64,000 nt of DNA from contig CM057005.1 in assembly GCA_029891345.1 (NCBI GenBank), positions 61,087,760 through 61,151,759 on the forward strand, written 5' to 3'. The notes under the pieces were generated by a model. It ran no database searches and was not told the origin of the DNA. It worked only from the letters and a program-made list of their open reading frames with translations. This document shows, in pieces, positions 35,471 to 48,780 of the stretch. A program made the translations under genes and the position numbers. The stretch's first letter is position 1. Each line of letters begins with the position of its first letter. The stretch comes from Dryococelus australis (taxonomy: Eukaryota > Arthropoda > Insecta > Phasmatodea > Phasmatidae).

Positions 35471-37387
35471 CAGATTCGCCAGAGCGCGATCACAGTAGCT
35501 TCTCTGCGGTGGCTTTTAATCGTGGCGTAAGTTTTTGGAGTTAGCTTAAAAGTGTATTTGTGCATTAATGAGACATAATATTAAGTAGAGTAAGAACGAA
35601 CTTTCCGAACTGGTCTCATTTTTATTTATTTATATATATTTTTGGAATTAGTGTAATGTGTCTGAGAGTAATTTTTTATGCAATATTTTTTATGTGTTGG
35701 CCAGAGATTTTTTTTTTTTTTTGACTTTTAGGAATGCCACGTGAATTCATGAAGTGTAATTTAAATAATTAAGTTTGTTGCCATTAGAAGCCTGAAGGTT
35801 GAAAACATTATTTCGTGCGTCAGTGTAATGGACATACATAGCTGCTTGGTGTAGCCTAGCCGTAATTCAATTATAAGTTCATAGGATATCGTGGACGGGG
35901 CATGTCTCAGATGGGTGTTTAATGTTGAGCACGTCTAACTTCATCCAAGGGCGGGGTTAGGGATCGTTGTTGTCTGGGTGATGGAGTGAGGCATATTTTG
36001 TTACTCCCTCCCCACCCCCTCTTGGGGGTCCGAAGGGTCTCATTTGGATACTCGTGGTAAATTATGGTCCCGGCTAAATTAACGCGGTGAAGTTACGGTG
36101 TGGTTCTTGCTTTGGATTTTGTCATAGTTGGTAACTTGCATTGAGGTCGGTTTTTTTTTTTTTATAGTTTGTATCAGCCAGTGGTATTTGACTTGTGTTG
36201 GCATGTTTGAACGCACTGCCTTTGTGGTTTTCAGTGTTGTCTAACCACTCGCAACGCATTAATAATTTGACACGGGTATTTATTTGTGATCGTAAAATGG
36301 TAATTGCTGATAATCGGGAGCTTGATTGAGAATTGTCACCGAAGCATTTTTATGGTTAATCATTAATTAAATTGTATAACGGTTTTAGGTGTTAAGCTCC
36401 CTCAGAGCGTTGAATGTGTTAATTTTTTTTTAGCACGTATATGCACCGCCATTCATACGTCCATTCAATTAGGACGCGTGTCTGCTAAGTTGTGTAACCG
36501 TAATTTTTATTATGAATATTTTTCAGCAGCGTCTTTGATAGGTCCGATAAATAGGACGTGTGTCTGTTAATCTGTATGAGTTTTAATAGACGTTTTATAC
36601 TTTGTATTTTTTATGATTTCCTGTGTGAGAGCTGTTAGATAATTGTGTTAGAAATTATGGTGAGCAAAGGTTAAAGCTTGATCGAATGTCTACGATGATT
36701 GAATGTTTACTGAGCTGCTAATAAATTTTGTTCAGAGTTGTGAATAATAAATAAATGAGTTTATTTGTTTTGAAAGGCTGGCTTAGCGAGAGTGTATAAG
36801 AAACAAGGTTTGATCGATTAGACTACCGTTTGTCGTTGAATCTTTTATTTTCAGTGCTCGATAATAGTATTGCGTTAAGGTGCATTTGATCTCACGAATC
36901 TGCATCTGAAAGATTCAAATAATTTTTTTTTTGTCGTCAGCGTTTCAATATTTTTATTTATAAAAAAAAAAAATACTTGTAGCATGGCACACGCTCTCCG
37001 TGGCTATATCACACGACAAATTAAGTCGTAGGAAATATCACACGACAAATTAAGTCGTAGGAAATACCCACGATAACAATGGAGTGAATGGTGGACGTTA
37101 TCCCCGGCGAGTTTTTCCGTAATCCAAATCCGCAAAGTTGGGAATCTTTTCGCAGGGGTTTTACTGGGCGGGAGCCTTCGGATAGATATATCGACGCTAT
37201 CCCACTCCTGAAGCTTGAAGAGGGATAGGAAAAAAAAAAAAACGCTCGAGAAGAACCGTTCGTGTGCCGCGGTAACTTTCGTGTTGCGACTTCGACCTGT
37301 CTCTCGCATCTCACGCCCATCCCACGTTAACAGTGGCGTTCCGCATGAAGTTGGCTTGTGAACGCCCAGTAGCGCAGATTCATGCTC
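35471..37387. other. Gene-less, intron-like stretch
   Basis: T-rich sequence with several runs of 10 or more T, no open frames of note until a GC-richer patch at 37,080-37,330, and one short tandem duplication at 37,008. Confidence 0.5.
37008..37065. repeat. 29-bp perfect tandem duplication
   Basis: Two identical adjacent units beginning atcacacgac. Each contains the small inverted pair acgac/gtcgt. Confidence 0.95.
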
Positions 37388-37851
37388 GTCTCGTTAAGGG
37401 TCCTATGTACTGAAACGTTTTCTGTGAAACCGTTGTTTGCGCGTAAACGCGTGTCTCGGTAAACAAATGTTCTGGAAATAGGAAGTCTTCCCAGAAAGGA
37501 TAAAAAAAAAAAACCATTGTCTATGTCGCTATCTATGTACGTATATCGTATTAAGTGTATTAATGGGGAGAAAAAAATTGTGAAAGTGGTCAATTATCGC
37601 ATTTTTAAAGCTTGCCTATGAAGTTTCTTTAAGCGGTATGCGAAAAGAACTATCACACGCAGGTAGTTTTATCTGTGCACTTTCATCACGTGTAATAAAA
37701 CCCCACAGTTACAGATCTGGTTTACACAGTAAAGCGTTAGGACGGAAACACTGCACGCCTTGGGCGTAGGAGCGATGAGGACGCTAGGCGTGCGTGTTAG
37801 TGTCGCCCGTATCGCACCTTCACTTCTTGACCTTGGATGCGAAGCTACACA
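37388..37851. repeat. Two-copy interspersed repeat R, copy 2
   Basis: The same orientation and order as 6,268-6,685, with small insertions (for example a poly-A near 37,501). Confidence 0.7.
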
Positions 37852-38388
37852 TCCCTCTTAAGGGCGTACGCAAAGGGATAGCTGAAAGGGCTGCAGCACC
37901 TTCCAAAGAATTCAAAATATAGATAAGTATAAATACACTGTAATAATTTTCTCTTGAGTGAGCAATTTGATATAAAAATACTTGTTTACATTGAGGAAAT
38001 GTGTTTTTCTTTTGTGTAAATGGCTCACCTTAGTATTCGAGATTAAGTCCCTCCCAAAATAATACCCTGCTTACGCAACTGCTTTTTCTCTTTTTTTTTC
38101 CCCTGATAACATTTGCGGAACTTTACGGGTTAAAATCGTTTATACATAACTATTCATGGCTATAACAGCGCGGAGGCATAAGCTGTTACAGTGTTTTATT
38201 GGGATCTTTACACGTTACTACTGGAAGGCTTTTTCAGCCATAACGTGACTGATAAGAAAGCATAGGCACCCTTTATTTTATACTATGGCCTATAGAATGT
38301 TTATGGTTTTACGAGGGAAGAACTGAAGGTAAAAGGACAAAATGAATATTTAATATAATTATCAGGAGTTACAGTAAATAAAAGCTAG
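37852..38388. other. Gene-less stretch
   Basis: Nothing supported. Confidence 0.5.
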
Positions 38389-38632
38389 TATAGGCTGTTC
38401 ATGGTAAAGTGAGCACTTTTTAAGGCCCTTATAAATTTTTCCTTTCATATAATTTTCATCTTCCTCCTGCTTTTTAATGTAAACGTTGCAATGTGATCAA
38501 TAAACACAGCGTATTCATTTCCATACCCTCAAAATTTAATGTCTGAGGTTGCAATAAGATATTTTATTATTATTGGTTGATACCTGTTGCGAGGGCCTTA
38601 AAAAGTACTCACTTTACTGTGAACAGCCTATA
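38389..38632. mobile_element. TIR element, family 1 (short subtype)
   Basis: Left end tataggctgttcatggtaaa; right end actttactgtgaacagccta then ta. It is 244 bp with the subterminal pair ttttaaggcc/ggccttaaaa. Confidence 0.85.
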
Positions 38633-38812
38633 GCGAGAGGGGTCCTAATCAATTACAGTACATGACTAACCTGTACGATATCGTCGCCGTATGCTGAGTG
38701 TTGTGCGGAAAGTGACGAGTGGCAAACCAAGCTGCATGGCTTCATCTCGGCGTAGAGTTCTCAGACAGACGGACCCAGTACAAAGTGCTGCCAAGTATTA
38801 TACAGGTTATCA

Positions 38813-39368
38813 ACGATAAGTGTTTACAACTGTACACAGCAGTGTACAGGGCTTCGAGACGAGCAATTTGATGTAGGACACTTGTGGTCCAGAGGGTCGG
38901 GAAATAGCCGTAAATCGCTTGACAAATGTGTACTAAGGCACGTGCAGCGCGCCGCTGTGGGCCCGGCCTTAATCGACCTGCTGGTCAGCTGAAGCTAGTT
39001 TTTACAAAGGTCAAATCGGGCAGGAAACGTTTAGTATTTGCTTTTGTTTGAAACACATGTTGCAATTTCATACATCCTGTCCTGATTTCTGTAACTTGTC
39101 TGTAGTATTGTGACAATGCAACAAGTGTTTCAAACAAAAGCTATCACTAAACGTTTCCTGCCCGATTTGACCTCTGTACAAACCAGCTTCAGCTGACCAG
39201 CAGGTCGATTAAGGCCGGGCCCACAGCGGCGCGCTGCACGTGATTTAGTGCACTTTTGTCACGCGATTTACGGCTAGTTCCCGACCATCTGGACCACAAG
39301 TGTCCTACATCAAATTGCTCGTCTCGAAGCCCTGTACACTGCTGTGTACAGTTGTAAACACTTATCGT
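38813..39368. mobile_element. Near-perfect foldback (252-bp arms, 52-bp loop)
   Basis: Left arm 38,813-39,064 (acgataagtgtttacaactg ... aaacacatgttgca) and right arm 39,117-39,368 (tgcaacaagtgttt ... cacttatcgt) are inverted copies with only scattered mismatches. It contains no open frame of note and no clear target duplication. A transcript from either side would fold into a hairpin of about 250 bp. Confidence 0.85.
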
Positions 39369-40599
39369 TTACACCGTGTATAGTTTATGGTGGCGTATTT
39401 GTTCCAAATACCGTGGCGCCGGTCGAGTAGAAGCTGTCGACAGGGTTGCGCGATATCCACTTTTCAATACACATCGTTTTGAAAAGTGCTGCCCATATCG
39501 TTATCTGTGCGATATATCGCTTACACAACGTATTGAAGATCAATGGCGATATATTGCACATACTGATATCAGACATATACTGTAGGTCATATTGATATCG
39601 CTAATGTTGTCATTGCCAATAACTTTCATATTGGCATTCTCAAGTATTTTCCCTTGTGATATTTCAAATATCTAAATCCGAATGTAATTATCCGTTTTTT
39701 CGCTAAATTACGATAATCACTAAACTAAATGTGCCACAGTGTCACTACAAATGTAATTTTGTAAAAATCAAAGTCGTTAATATTTTTTAATACCGCAAAA
39801 GCAGAGGTAGGTAAAAATTATTTAAGTATTATGATATTGGAACATAGCAGTATCGCTAATAGCAAAATTACCAACTTCGTATTGCGCTGCTAGCAGAGTC
39901 GTTAATATCTCGATAAGCGATATATTACTCTACATTTTACGGGCATATCAGAAATGTGATATCCCATAGGTATTGTTTCACGATCGATACATCGTCATGT
40001 CACATAGCTGTAGCTACCGACCAGCTGGCTGGGTGCTAGGAGCTGACCGGCGAGTGGGCTAGAGCTGTGGCGTAAAGGGCGATGGTCCATTTTGTCACCG
40101 CGGTGTCTGGCTGGAGCTCGCAGTATACAATGGCTGCGCCAGTGTGTGCTCAGTTACTCTGTACCACGGTGCACTGAGGAAACTCCGCCGTTGACAGGGG
40201 ATGTGTCACCCAGCGCCCGCTCCGAGGGACAAAGCCGCACGTTATACTCTGTTCGCCGTGGATCCCAGTATACTCGGTGCAACACAACACATTCGTGCAG
40301 AGGCATATTGCGAAGTGTTTGCTAGGTAAGCTGGTGCTTGCTCACTGATGTACATTCTCGGTGCACGCAGCATGAGCTGGTAACCACAGCGCAACCTAGC
40401 GACATTTAATGCATTCCGACCACTCACAAGCGAGCTGCAAGGGACCCATTATACACGCGTCCTGTGACGTCAGCTGCCGATCTGAGTTTTAGTGGCGGAA
40501 GTGTAAACTGGCAAGCAACATGGTACAGCACAAAGCTAACGGCATCTTACCTTGCAACAGGTCACCACTCGCCACTGGTTCGTCCGCAATGATACAAAT
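39369..40599. other. Gene-less stretch with clustered cgatat/atatcg words
   Basis: gatatatcgct, catatcgtta, tgatatcgc and related words recur at 39,490-39,990, suggesting a degenerate TIR element whose ends I cannot place. A GC-richer patch follows at 40,020-40,290. Confidence 0.4.
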
Positions 40600-41903
40600 T
40601 CAACTGTAAAGTTTTTTTTTGTAAATTTTTGCGATCAACTAGTTTGTACCTACTTTTACAAGTATTTGTAAAAGTACAAAGATATTGCTTGCAAAATGAC
40701 CTCTTTTTTTTTTTTTTTAATCACAATTCTGATTCACGGTCTTTGTGGTAAAATTCGAGAAAGTTTTGTAGTCAACAAGAATTGTTTTCAGTCGAGAGAC
40801 GTGTAGGTAGGGATTATCACATTCTCTGATAGCTATTTAACTTAAAACACTCGAATTGGTTTTGTGTGTGTGTATGTGTGTGCACGCGCGCGAATAACAC
40901 GATGTTGAATAATTAAAGTTATTAAAAAATAATATATGTCCTTTTAGAGTAATTTTTTTTTTAATGTAGTAAATTTCATTGCAGTTTTGCATTCTTTCCC
41001 AGAAAAGAAAATTTTATGTTTTCATGCGGTTACGTCTGTGTATTTAACTCTCCTAATAAACGCAATAGCCTCTTATAAAATTATTTGTATGTGTTATACC
41101 AGGAAATGTCATCCCAATGCAACGTTTCGTACGACAATATATTCGGAAATTATAGAACGGCGAGTGTTCAAATGTGTAATCCGCCAATACACATGTAGTT
41201 AAAACAATAATGGTTGAACATTTTTACAAGTCAATAGATAGTTAATTTCTATTATAGGCTGTTCACGGTAAGGTGGGCACTTTCTAAGGCCCTCCCAACA
41301 AGCATTAACCGCTAGTAAATATATCTTATCGCAGGCTCAGGCATAACATTTTGCGGGTGGTGAAATGTATACACTGCATTTATTGGTCCTATTGCAATGT
41401 TTATATTAAAAAGCAGCACTAAGATGGAAATTGGATGGAAATAAAAATTTAGAAGGGCCTTAAAAAGTGTTCACTTTACTGTGAACAGCCTTATAGTATA
41501 ACTACACAAACAATCTTGACTGGTCGGTGTAATGATTAAACTCGTAGGTTCTAAAATCACGGTGCGGTTTCAAGCTTAGGTTATCGCGTTTTTTTTTTTT
41601 TTTTTTTTTTTTTAATTAGTCTGGACGTCACTTTTAGAATCAGAATTGTCTTCTAAATAAATTTGTTTTTGGAAGTACGATAAAAATATATTTTGAGAAT
41701 CGCTGCTCGCCAATGTGTACGAAATACAAGATTAGTAACTGTAATTCTACTATGATATGCATATCTTGCAAGTCTACATAGTAGGTCACTTTATTTTGAC
41801 AAGAAAAACTTGTGTATTCTTACAAAGGATTATTTTAGCAGCAGGGTTTCCAAAATTTTCTTCGTAATATTAGAAAAAAAAAAAAAAAACATGTTTACCG
41901 TGT
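40600..41903. mobile_element. TIR element, family X, with nested family-1 element
   Basis: Left end caactgtaaagttttttt with tttacaagtatttgtaaaag; right end aaaacatgtttaccgtgt. The family-1 element at 41,253-41,495 is nested inside. A tRNA-like segment lies at 41,518-41,580 (B-box-like ggtgcggtttcaagctt). Confidence 0.45.
41253..41495. mobile_element. TIR element, family 1 (short subtype)
   Basis: Left end tataggctgttcacggtaag; right end actttactgtgaacagcc then ttata. Confidence 0.85.
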
Positions 41904-42199
41904 AGCCTATTCACTAAAAGAAAGGTAGCGTATTTGTTCACATTAAATCGTATTATTTTCAGTGCAACGTAGCCATATTCGATTGCCGTTAATAATATTA
42001 TGCTTGGTGCAAAATAACACGTAATTCCGGCTTGAAACACATTATACTAAGAGCAACATGGCACTTTCGTCCATCGCGAATAACAGTGTAACTTATACGG
42101 TGCAACAGAACTTATTCTTCCGTCGTGAATAACAATATGCTAGCAGAAACATGCGACTTTGTTCACTTTAAATTTTTTTTTTTTCTCTTGATGTAACAT

Positions 42200-43116
42200 A
42201 CACTGTAAACATTTTTTGGTGAAGTTTGTTGAAAATTTTTCTACGCATTTGCAAACCATTGTAAAAATACAATTAAAATCACTTATAAAAGGTATTCTCT
42301 GTAATGTTACAAGACACGTATTTATGCAGTACATCTACAAGTATGTTTTACCGATCAGGATGACCTTTAAATCGCGAAGTCAAATTTACAAATTATTACA
42401 CTCGACTCTGTAATGATTATTTCATTTACAAGTAATTTTTTTTTCGCGAACAACGTTCAATTATTATTACTGAACTGATGGAGAGGGCAGCAAAGGTTTC
42501 CTTACAACGCTCTTTTAAATTTAGGAAACTACATTGCCTTTAACCTGACTTCCCTACTGTTATTAAGAGGTAAACAAATAATAAACTAATATACTATTCA
42601 ATTATAAAACTGCGACTGCGGGGACGTGCATTAAGTTGCAGTTTTTTAATCGTGTTCTGCATTGCAGTAATTCTTAAAAGAGCTAACGTCAGTTCTTTTC
42701 AAGACGTGACACTAATTTCTTCTTGGCAATATTCATTTTAATAGGCATTAACCTCAAAGAATGGTTCCGTGCTGTAAAACGATTCGGTAATGTGGTTGAA
42801 GTATTACGGTTAAAACCCAGAAGAGCATTGGTTTTAGTCTTGGTGCAGCCAAAGGTACCTTTAAATTTGAGATAATGTAATTCAAAATTAGTTTCACTTA
42901 TTTCTTATTTACACATCACAGTTGTTTTCGAGAGCATAAAAAATAATTATGCTTAACTACTTTTTTGTAATGAAAGCAGAAATACAAGCCTATAATGTGT
43001 AACATTACGTATATATTTTATTAAGTTTTTAAAGAAAACTTTTTGTAGTCCATTATAGTTTTTCTTGGCAAGAGGGGTTTCTAAGAATATTTTCTCAGAA
43101 AAAAAATACTGTGTAT
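42200..43116. mobile_element. TIR element, family X
   Basis: Left end acactgtaaacatttttt; right end agaaaaaaaatactgtgta. A central tRNA-like segment ends in a B-box-like tacggttaaaaccc (42,805-42,818). Confidence 0.45.
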
Positions 43117-43619
43117 AGTGTCGTACTTATTTCACTGCAAATTAAATTATATTCGGCGCAACACACCTCATATTATAAATGTAATGATGAATCATCAGTT
43201 TGTTGCAGAGAGGCTTATGAGACCATACTCCTGTATGTGTGTGCCTCTTTGGGAATGTGTAAAGCAAATATGGTGAGAAAGAAAGAGAAAGTGAGTGAAT
43301 CTCTGTGCCCCTCCATCTCCCCAGGTCCCAAGGGCTATCAATTTGGATTTCGCCGAACAGATTTCGATGAAATTTTACATTTGTTGCTTTAACGTGATTA
43401 CGCTATCAAATTGGTTATAGTTTCATAAAACTCGAATAATGCGCCCTAGCAATACCAGGATATATGAAGAAACTATGTAATAATCTAGTATTAAACGTGA
43501 ATCATAATTTTGAATTCCTTTCCAATAATCACCTGAAATTTTTGCCAGTTGACGCTTTTAGGCGTACATTGCAATGCAGTTTCAGGTTTTGCGACGAACA
43601 TTTTTTTTTATACGTACTA
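43117..43619. other. Gene-less stretch
   Basis: No supported feature. The frame at 43,111-43,392 has no recognisable domain. Confidence 0.5.
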
Positions 43620-44066
43620 TATAGGTTGTTCACGATTAACCGAACACTTTTGAACTAAGCCTTTGAAAAATGTCGTTACTCCAATCTGCATGTATTTTAA
43701 AGGGCACAATAACTGGCATACACTCAGTAAAGTTAGTAACGACGGAGAGGAGGTACCTGCATGTCTAAACGTTGAATTAAAAGTGTTGGGTAACCATTTG
43801 CGAATACCGAAATTTTTTACTTTGCGATCTGCTTTTTTCATGCACATAACTGTAAGGACTATTTGTAAAAATTTGTTGTAAAACAAATTTGTAAAATATT
43901 TACCTTATTAATAATTTCACACTTTCACCTGACCGAATCATGAACAAAGTGACCATTTCCGTGGCAATCTAAATCTTACGAATGGCGGAAGGATACACAA
44001 TTGTGCATACAAATAGATACTAAGCAGTGCTATCAAAAGGGCTCAGTTTATCGCGAGCACCCTATA
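43620..44066. mobile_element. TIR element, family 1 (long subtype, diverged)
   Basis: Left end tataggttgttcacgattaa; right end cagtttatcgcgagcaccct then ata. The interior contains catgaacaaagtgac, as in the other long copies. Confidence 0.7.
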
Positions 44067-47000
44067 ACAGTTTAACTCGGTCATTTGTCGGATCAGTAAA
44101 ATTGTGTACGATATTGTTGGCAACAGCTTTTTATGTGACCATGGAATACAGTCAGAACAAAGAATCATGGATCCCATCGCGTGAGGATATCCAGTCCATG
44201 TCCTGCTCAACGCCCAATAAACATTTATTCCGAATTCATAATACAAAACTCGTGAGATGATTCGTGATGGATAATAGGCTAGCAAACATACTACGACCCA
44301 TCACCTAACGTAAATGTTAAAGAGTCCTGTGCACCCAACTGGGACGACGGGAATGTAGTGTATTTTGTTTAATTGCATTAAAAATGACACACGTCACTTA
44401 GAAATCTTAAATTTTCTTATTGAAAAAGATGTTATAGAAAGTGTTTTGAGTTTAATATTTTCAGTACAAAATTTCTCAGATCCAGGATGTTAAAAGTCTT
44501 AATTTTTTTTTAAATTACATGTTTTTTAAAACGCGAAAATGTAACTTCAGGCGCATAGAATTCGTATTTGTGAACACAAGTGTATGAACATGTAAATTAT
44601 GCCCACTGTTGAAAATCTCTTGTAATTTCAACAAAAAAGAAACCTTTTTTTTTTGTTGCGTATTTTTGTAGTGGTCGCGTGGTGTTCACTGTAGTTCGGT
44701 CACTCCTGACGGGATTCCGGAAGTTGGGTCAGTATGGGAGAAGGAGGAGGTGTCGGGTATGTCAACAACTGATGCAGCAGAGATAAGAGCTTCACTGCTT
44801 GGCGATACATCCTTAGCGAGAGTGGGGCGCGCATCCTCACTTTTAGTCCGGAAAGTTGCCTTGGTGTAACACTTCTAGGCTAAAGGTTCTCAATAAAACA
44901 TGCCGTGTTTGGAAGAACGCTGTAGACTACCAGCCAGGTATGCGAACTGTCCTGCCATGCCGGTCCTTAACAACCCTAAGTTCTTAATGACGGGGAAGTC
45001 ATTTTCCACCCCATGGTCGCAGATGATAGAGATAAAATCAGGCTTCAAGTATTCACGAATTTGCTATAACGTTGTTGGTAATAATGTTTGGGGTACACAT
45101 TGCACCAAGATTTATATAATTAAAATCATAATCTTATTAATTCAAATGTCTGTTTTAATTAAATATTTAAATTATAATTTAATGCAATTCATATAAAAAA
45201 CAATCTAAGTATAAATATGTTGAAATCAAGAAGTCAAAATTTGTGTGTAGTATTGATTTATTTCTTTAATTTTTGACGATTCTTTGTCATTGATTTTATG
45301 ATCAGTTGTTTTAATGTGAAATTGTTATTGTAATATATTATTACCAGAGGACCACTTTTAGTTTTATTAAAATATGTATCCAGAAAATTAAAATGAGAAA
45401 TATAATTCCTATTTTGGATTATAAAATTATTTGCTTTTTTTAACTTTTTAAAATCAGTGAACATAAAATTAATGACCGCAAAAATAACTGTCGAAAATCA
45501 AATAAATAAATTGAATTTACGTAAACATTTTGACTTTTTGAATATTTTTACGGAAATGTATTATTTTAATATAAATTTAATTAAATACTATCTAAATATC
45601 TAATAAGAGATATTTTAGTTTGAAAAATTAACATGAATTTTTTTATTCAATGAAACTTGGTCCTAGATGTACCCCATACGTACTGTTGTTTCATCTCACG
45701 TAGTAACGTAAAATTTGCTAAGAACTAATTTTAGTTCCCAATTTTAAGGGTATATATCACCCTTACCTGTCATCCCGGTCACGGGTCTTGTGTCATTTTC
45801 TTTCGAATTCTCAAACAAAAAATCTTTGAAAATCTCTATCTGGAGTTTATGATAATCATGTATAGACCACCATGACTGATTTTATGCGATTTCTACTTTA
45901 TTACCTTCTCACAATCCATGTGTATGAAATATATGTCATAAAATTTAAAAACAATATTTAAACATTATATATTAGTTTACAGTTTAACTCCAGCACTTTG
46001 TTTTTGAACTGCAACCTTCTTGTATCCGTCAATTATGAAAAATAATTTAACTTGAAAAAAAATTATTGTTTGATTTTTTAATATGCTTATGATTTAGCAC
46101 CATAATTAGCCACAGCAAAAAAATAAGACAATAAATTTTTAAAATGTTTGTAAGGTACAGAGTCACTGTATAAAGGATTTTTTTTTTTCATTATGAATAA
46201 AACTTTTTGTCGATACTGTATAAATTCTTATGAAATGTTACAGAAATATTGTGTAATTAATTCTTTAAACACGGAGAACGAATACTCCATTTTTCTGAAA
46301 CAGATTCGATAAGTAACATAAATGCAACAAAATATTGGTAACTTCTTTCTTTTGCTTGTTCCTCCGGAGACTTGCGGGACAAAGTTCCAATTCAGAAATA
46401 TCTTATTCGTAATCTTAAATGGACGAAATTTAATACAAATCGTTAAGCGTCGGTACTAGAGCTGGAAATTATTTCCTTGAAAGGAACTTGGGACAAAACA
46501 GCAGTGGAAGTAATACGAATCGAGTTCTTGTACTTGCTGAAAGAAAGCTCAATGGTAACCAGATATTCACTCGTTCTGCAGCGAATTTCTTTCCTTCCCC
46601 ACGTAAAGTTCTTATCTGGCCACTTAACTGGCTTTACAAAACAAAGATATATTCATGATCTCGAGATTTAATCCCTTTCCACGAATCTCGAAACTATAGC
46701 GGTTTTTAAGGGTATTCTGTATCATTAATAACTTTAAGACCAAACTTTATTTCATCGCATACATTTTATATAACTACATTGGTATCAGTAGAAACTTCCT
46801 ACTCAAAAGACAAATACGTTTTAAAACTATTATTTATTTGGTTTATATGTGTCGTTATATATATTTTAGGGCAACATCTCAAAATCTGTAAAAGATTGAT
46901 ATTAATTTCTCAATCTTCTATTTGTGGTTGATGACGTATGTAGTAATGTCGTATTAAATTATTTTCTAAATGTTTTGATAACCTGTTTAAGAAAATTATC

Positions 47001-47394
47001 GCGGTATTGTTAATAATTAATTTGCATATGATAGTCCCAGGTAACAGTCCTACAAGGGAATAAATTATGATATATGACAAGTATCTTAAATATTAATTAC
47101 GACAAAACTAGGAAACCAAATAGGCAAACAAAACAACTTTTTTTTTAAATTTAGGTACTGGTTTTAAAATGAACGTATTCATTATTCTGAACTGTGCGGA
47201 ATTTTCACATAAGATAGCTAACTCGTAAATGTTCGTGTTCTTGATGAATAACGGTAAATATGTTAACTGCAATTTACAGAAACCGAAGAACATTAAAAAC
47301 AGTTTTTCTCTCTGTCTCCCATAGTAATGAAATTAATTCTCAAAAGAGCGCAATGAAAACTCGGCGGTGCGCATAAAAAAGTTTAATGTTGCGC
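44067..47394. other. Long gene-less stretch
   Basis: Very AT-rich from 45,100 on. A slightly GC-richer patch at 44,690-45,010 has no recognisable content. Confidence 0.5.
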
Positions 47395-47879
47395 TAGAAA
47401 TATTAATGTTTTTACAACATTAATTTTTATTATTTGGGTGCCGTCAGTACCTAACGTTGCCATTAATGTAATATAATAAGCTATTAATGTTACCGTGGCA
47501 TTAATTACTTTTGTGACAACATAACCTCCTTACTGTACTGGCTGTAAGGCGGTGTCAATGTTACGGCAAAAATAAATTTTGTGTTGCGGAATAACAAATT
47601 TTGTGCTGTGGCAAAACAAATTTTGTGTTGCTTTGATGTTGACATTTGTGTTAGAAATTATTATTTTTTCCTTTAAATAAACATTGCAGTTCTCCTACGT
47701 TATGTGGAAATATGTTATGCTCTAGAAGTATATGCATGTTTCGCACACGTATACTGCATTGAAAGGCTCGAGGGCTGGTCTTGGCTACATTTAGTTTCAT
47801 ATTAAGCTTTAAAATTTAGATATAGGGGTTTAATTTCACGATTTTATCGCTGTTCACTACTAACCGCCATTGTATAACA
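47395..47879. repeat. Repeat S, copy 2 (internally deleted)
   Basis: It follows copy 3 from the ccgtcagtacctaacgttg region to ttatcgctgttcactacta but lacks the central tRNA-like part. It abuts copy 3 directly in the same orientation. Confidence 0.6.
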
Positions 47880-48780
47880 GTATTAATATTACTACGGCAG
47901 TAATTTTTTGTTACCTGTGAACCGTTAGTAACTTATGTTGCTGTTAATGTAATATACTTTTAAGTTATTACGTTTACGTAACATGAGGATAATAACGTAA
48001 CAGCATTGTATCATTTTCGTACTGTCAAATTTAAGGCGGTGATTATGTTGCGAGAAAACAAATTTCGTGTTCAAGTAATGTTAACATTTGGGTTACAAAG
48101 TTTCTTGTATTTTATTTGCTTTAAAAAATTATTCCGATGTAAAACAAATTAAGAACTATTATGTTGTCACAAAAAGAAATGTTACCGAAGAAAATAATCA
48201 TAAATGGGAGGGGGAATCGAATCCGCGCCGTGAGCGTTTAACATAATCGAATTTACAGAACCCACCGTCCTTCTAACTGCACTACCTTGGCACACCTAAC
48301 TTTGTTTCGTATTGTAAGTACTGCATACAACATAACAACAAACGGCAGTTCTATTTCGTTACGAGGAAATACCTAATGCTCTATAAATACACGCGTAATT
48401 GGCCCACGTAATCTGCTTTCCAAGGCTTGAGAGCCGGTCTAAGTTACATTTAGTTTTCTAACTATGCTTTAAAATTCAAATATAGTGGTTTCATTTAACG
48501 ATGTTATCGCTGTTCACTACTATCCACCATTATTTACAGCGCCAAGTCATTGTAACCTTGTGTTGGTTGAATATTTCTTTAATGTCACCGTAAAACAAAA
48601 TATTTGGTTTTTTCCTGTAATTTTAGCACTATACAACTTTTGGTTGCGGCAACATTACTTAGAGGCTTTGTTAACATTAACACGTCAACAGTATGTTTGC
48701 ATTATATTAATATAAGAAATTGTAAACGGCTAATATTAATTAATCGTCACAACTGTATTAATGTTAATACAACAACTAAG
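47880..48780. repeat. Repeat S, copy 3 (full)
   Basis: Collinear with 32,490-33,340. The minus-strand tRNA-like segment (48,290-48,212) has B-box gattcgattccc and an A-box-like ccaaggtagtgcagttagaa. Confidence 0.65.

Noticed and set aside
4926-43116. Functional tRNA genes
   Set aside because: The A/B-box-like segments lack an acceptor stem and a convincing anticodon arm. They are SINE-like remnants.
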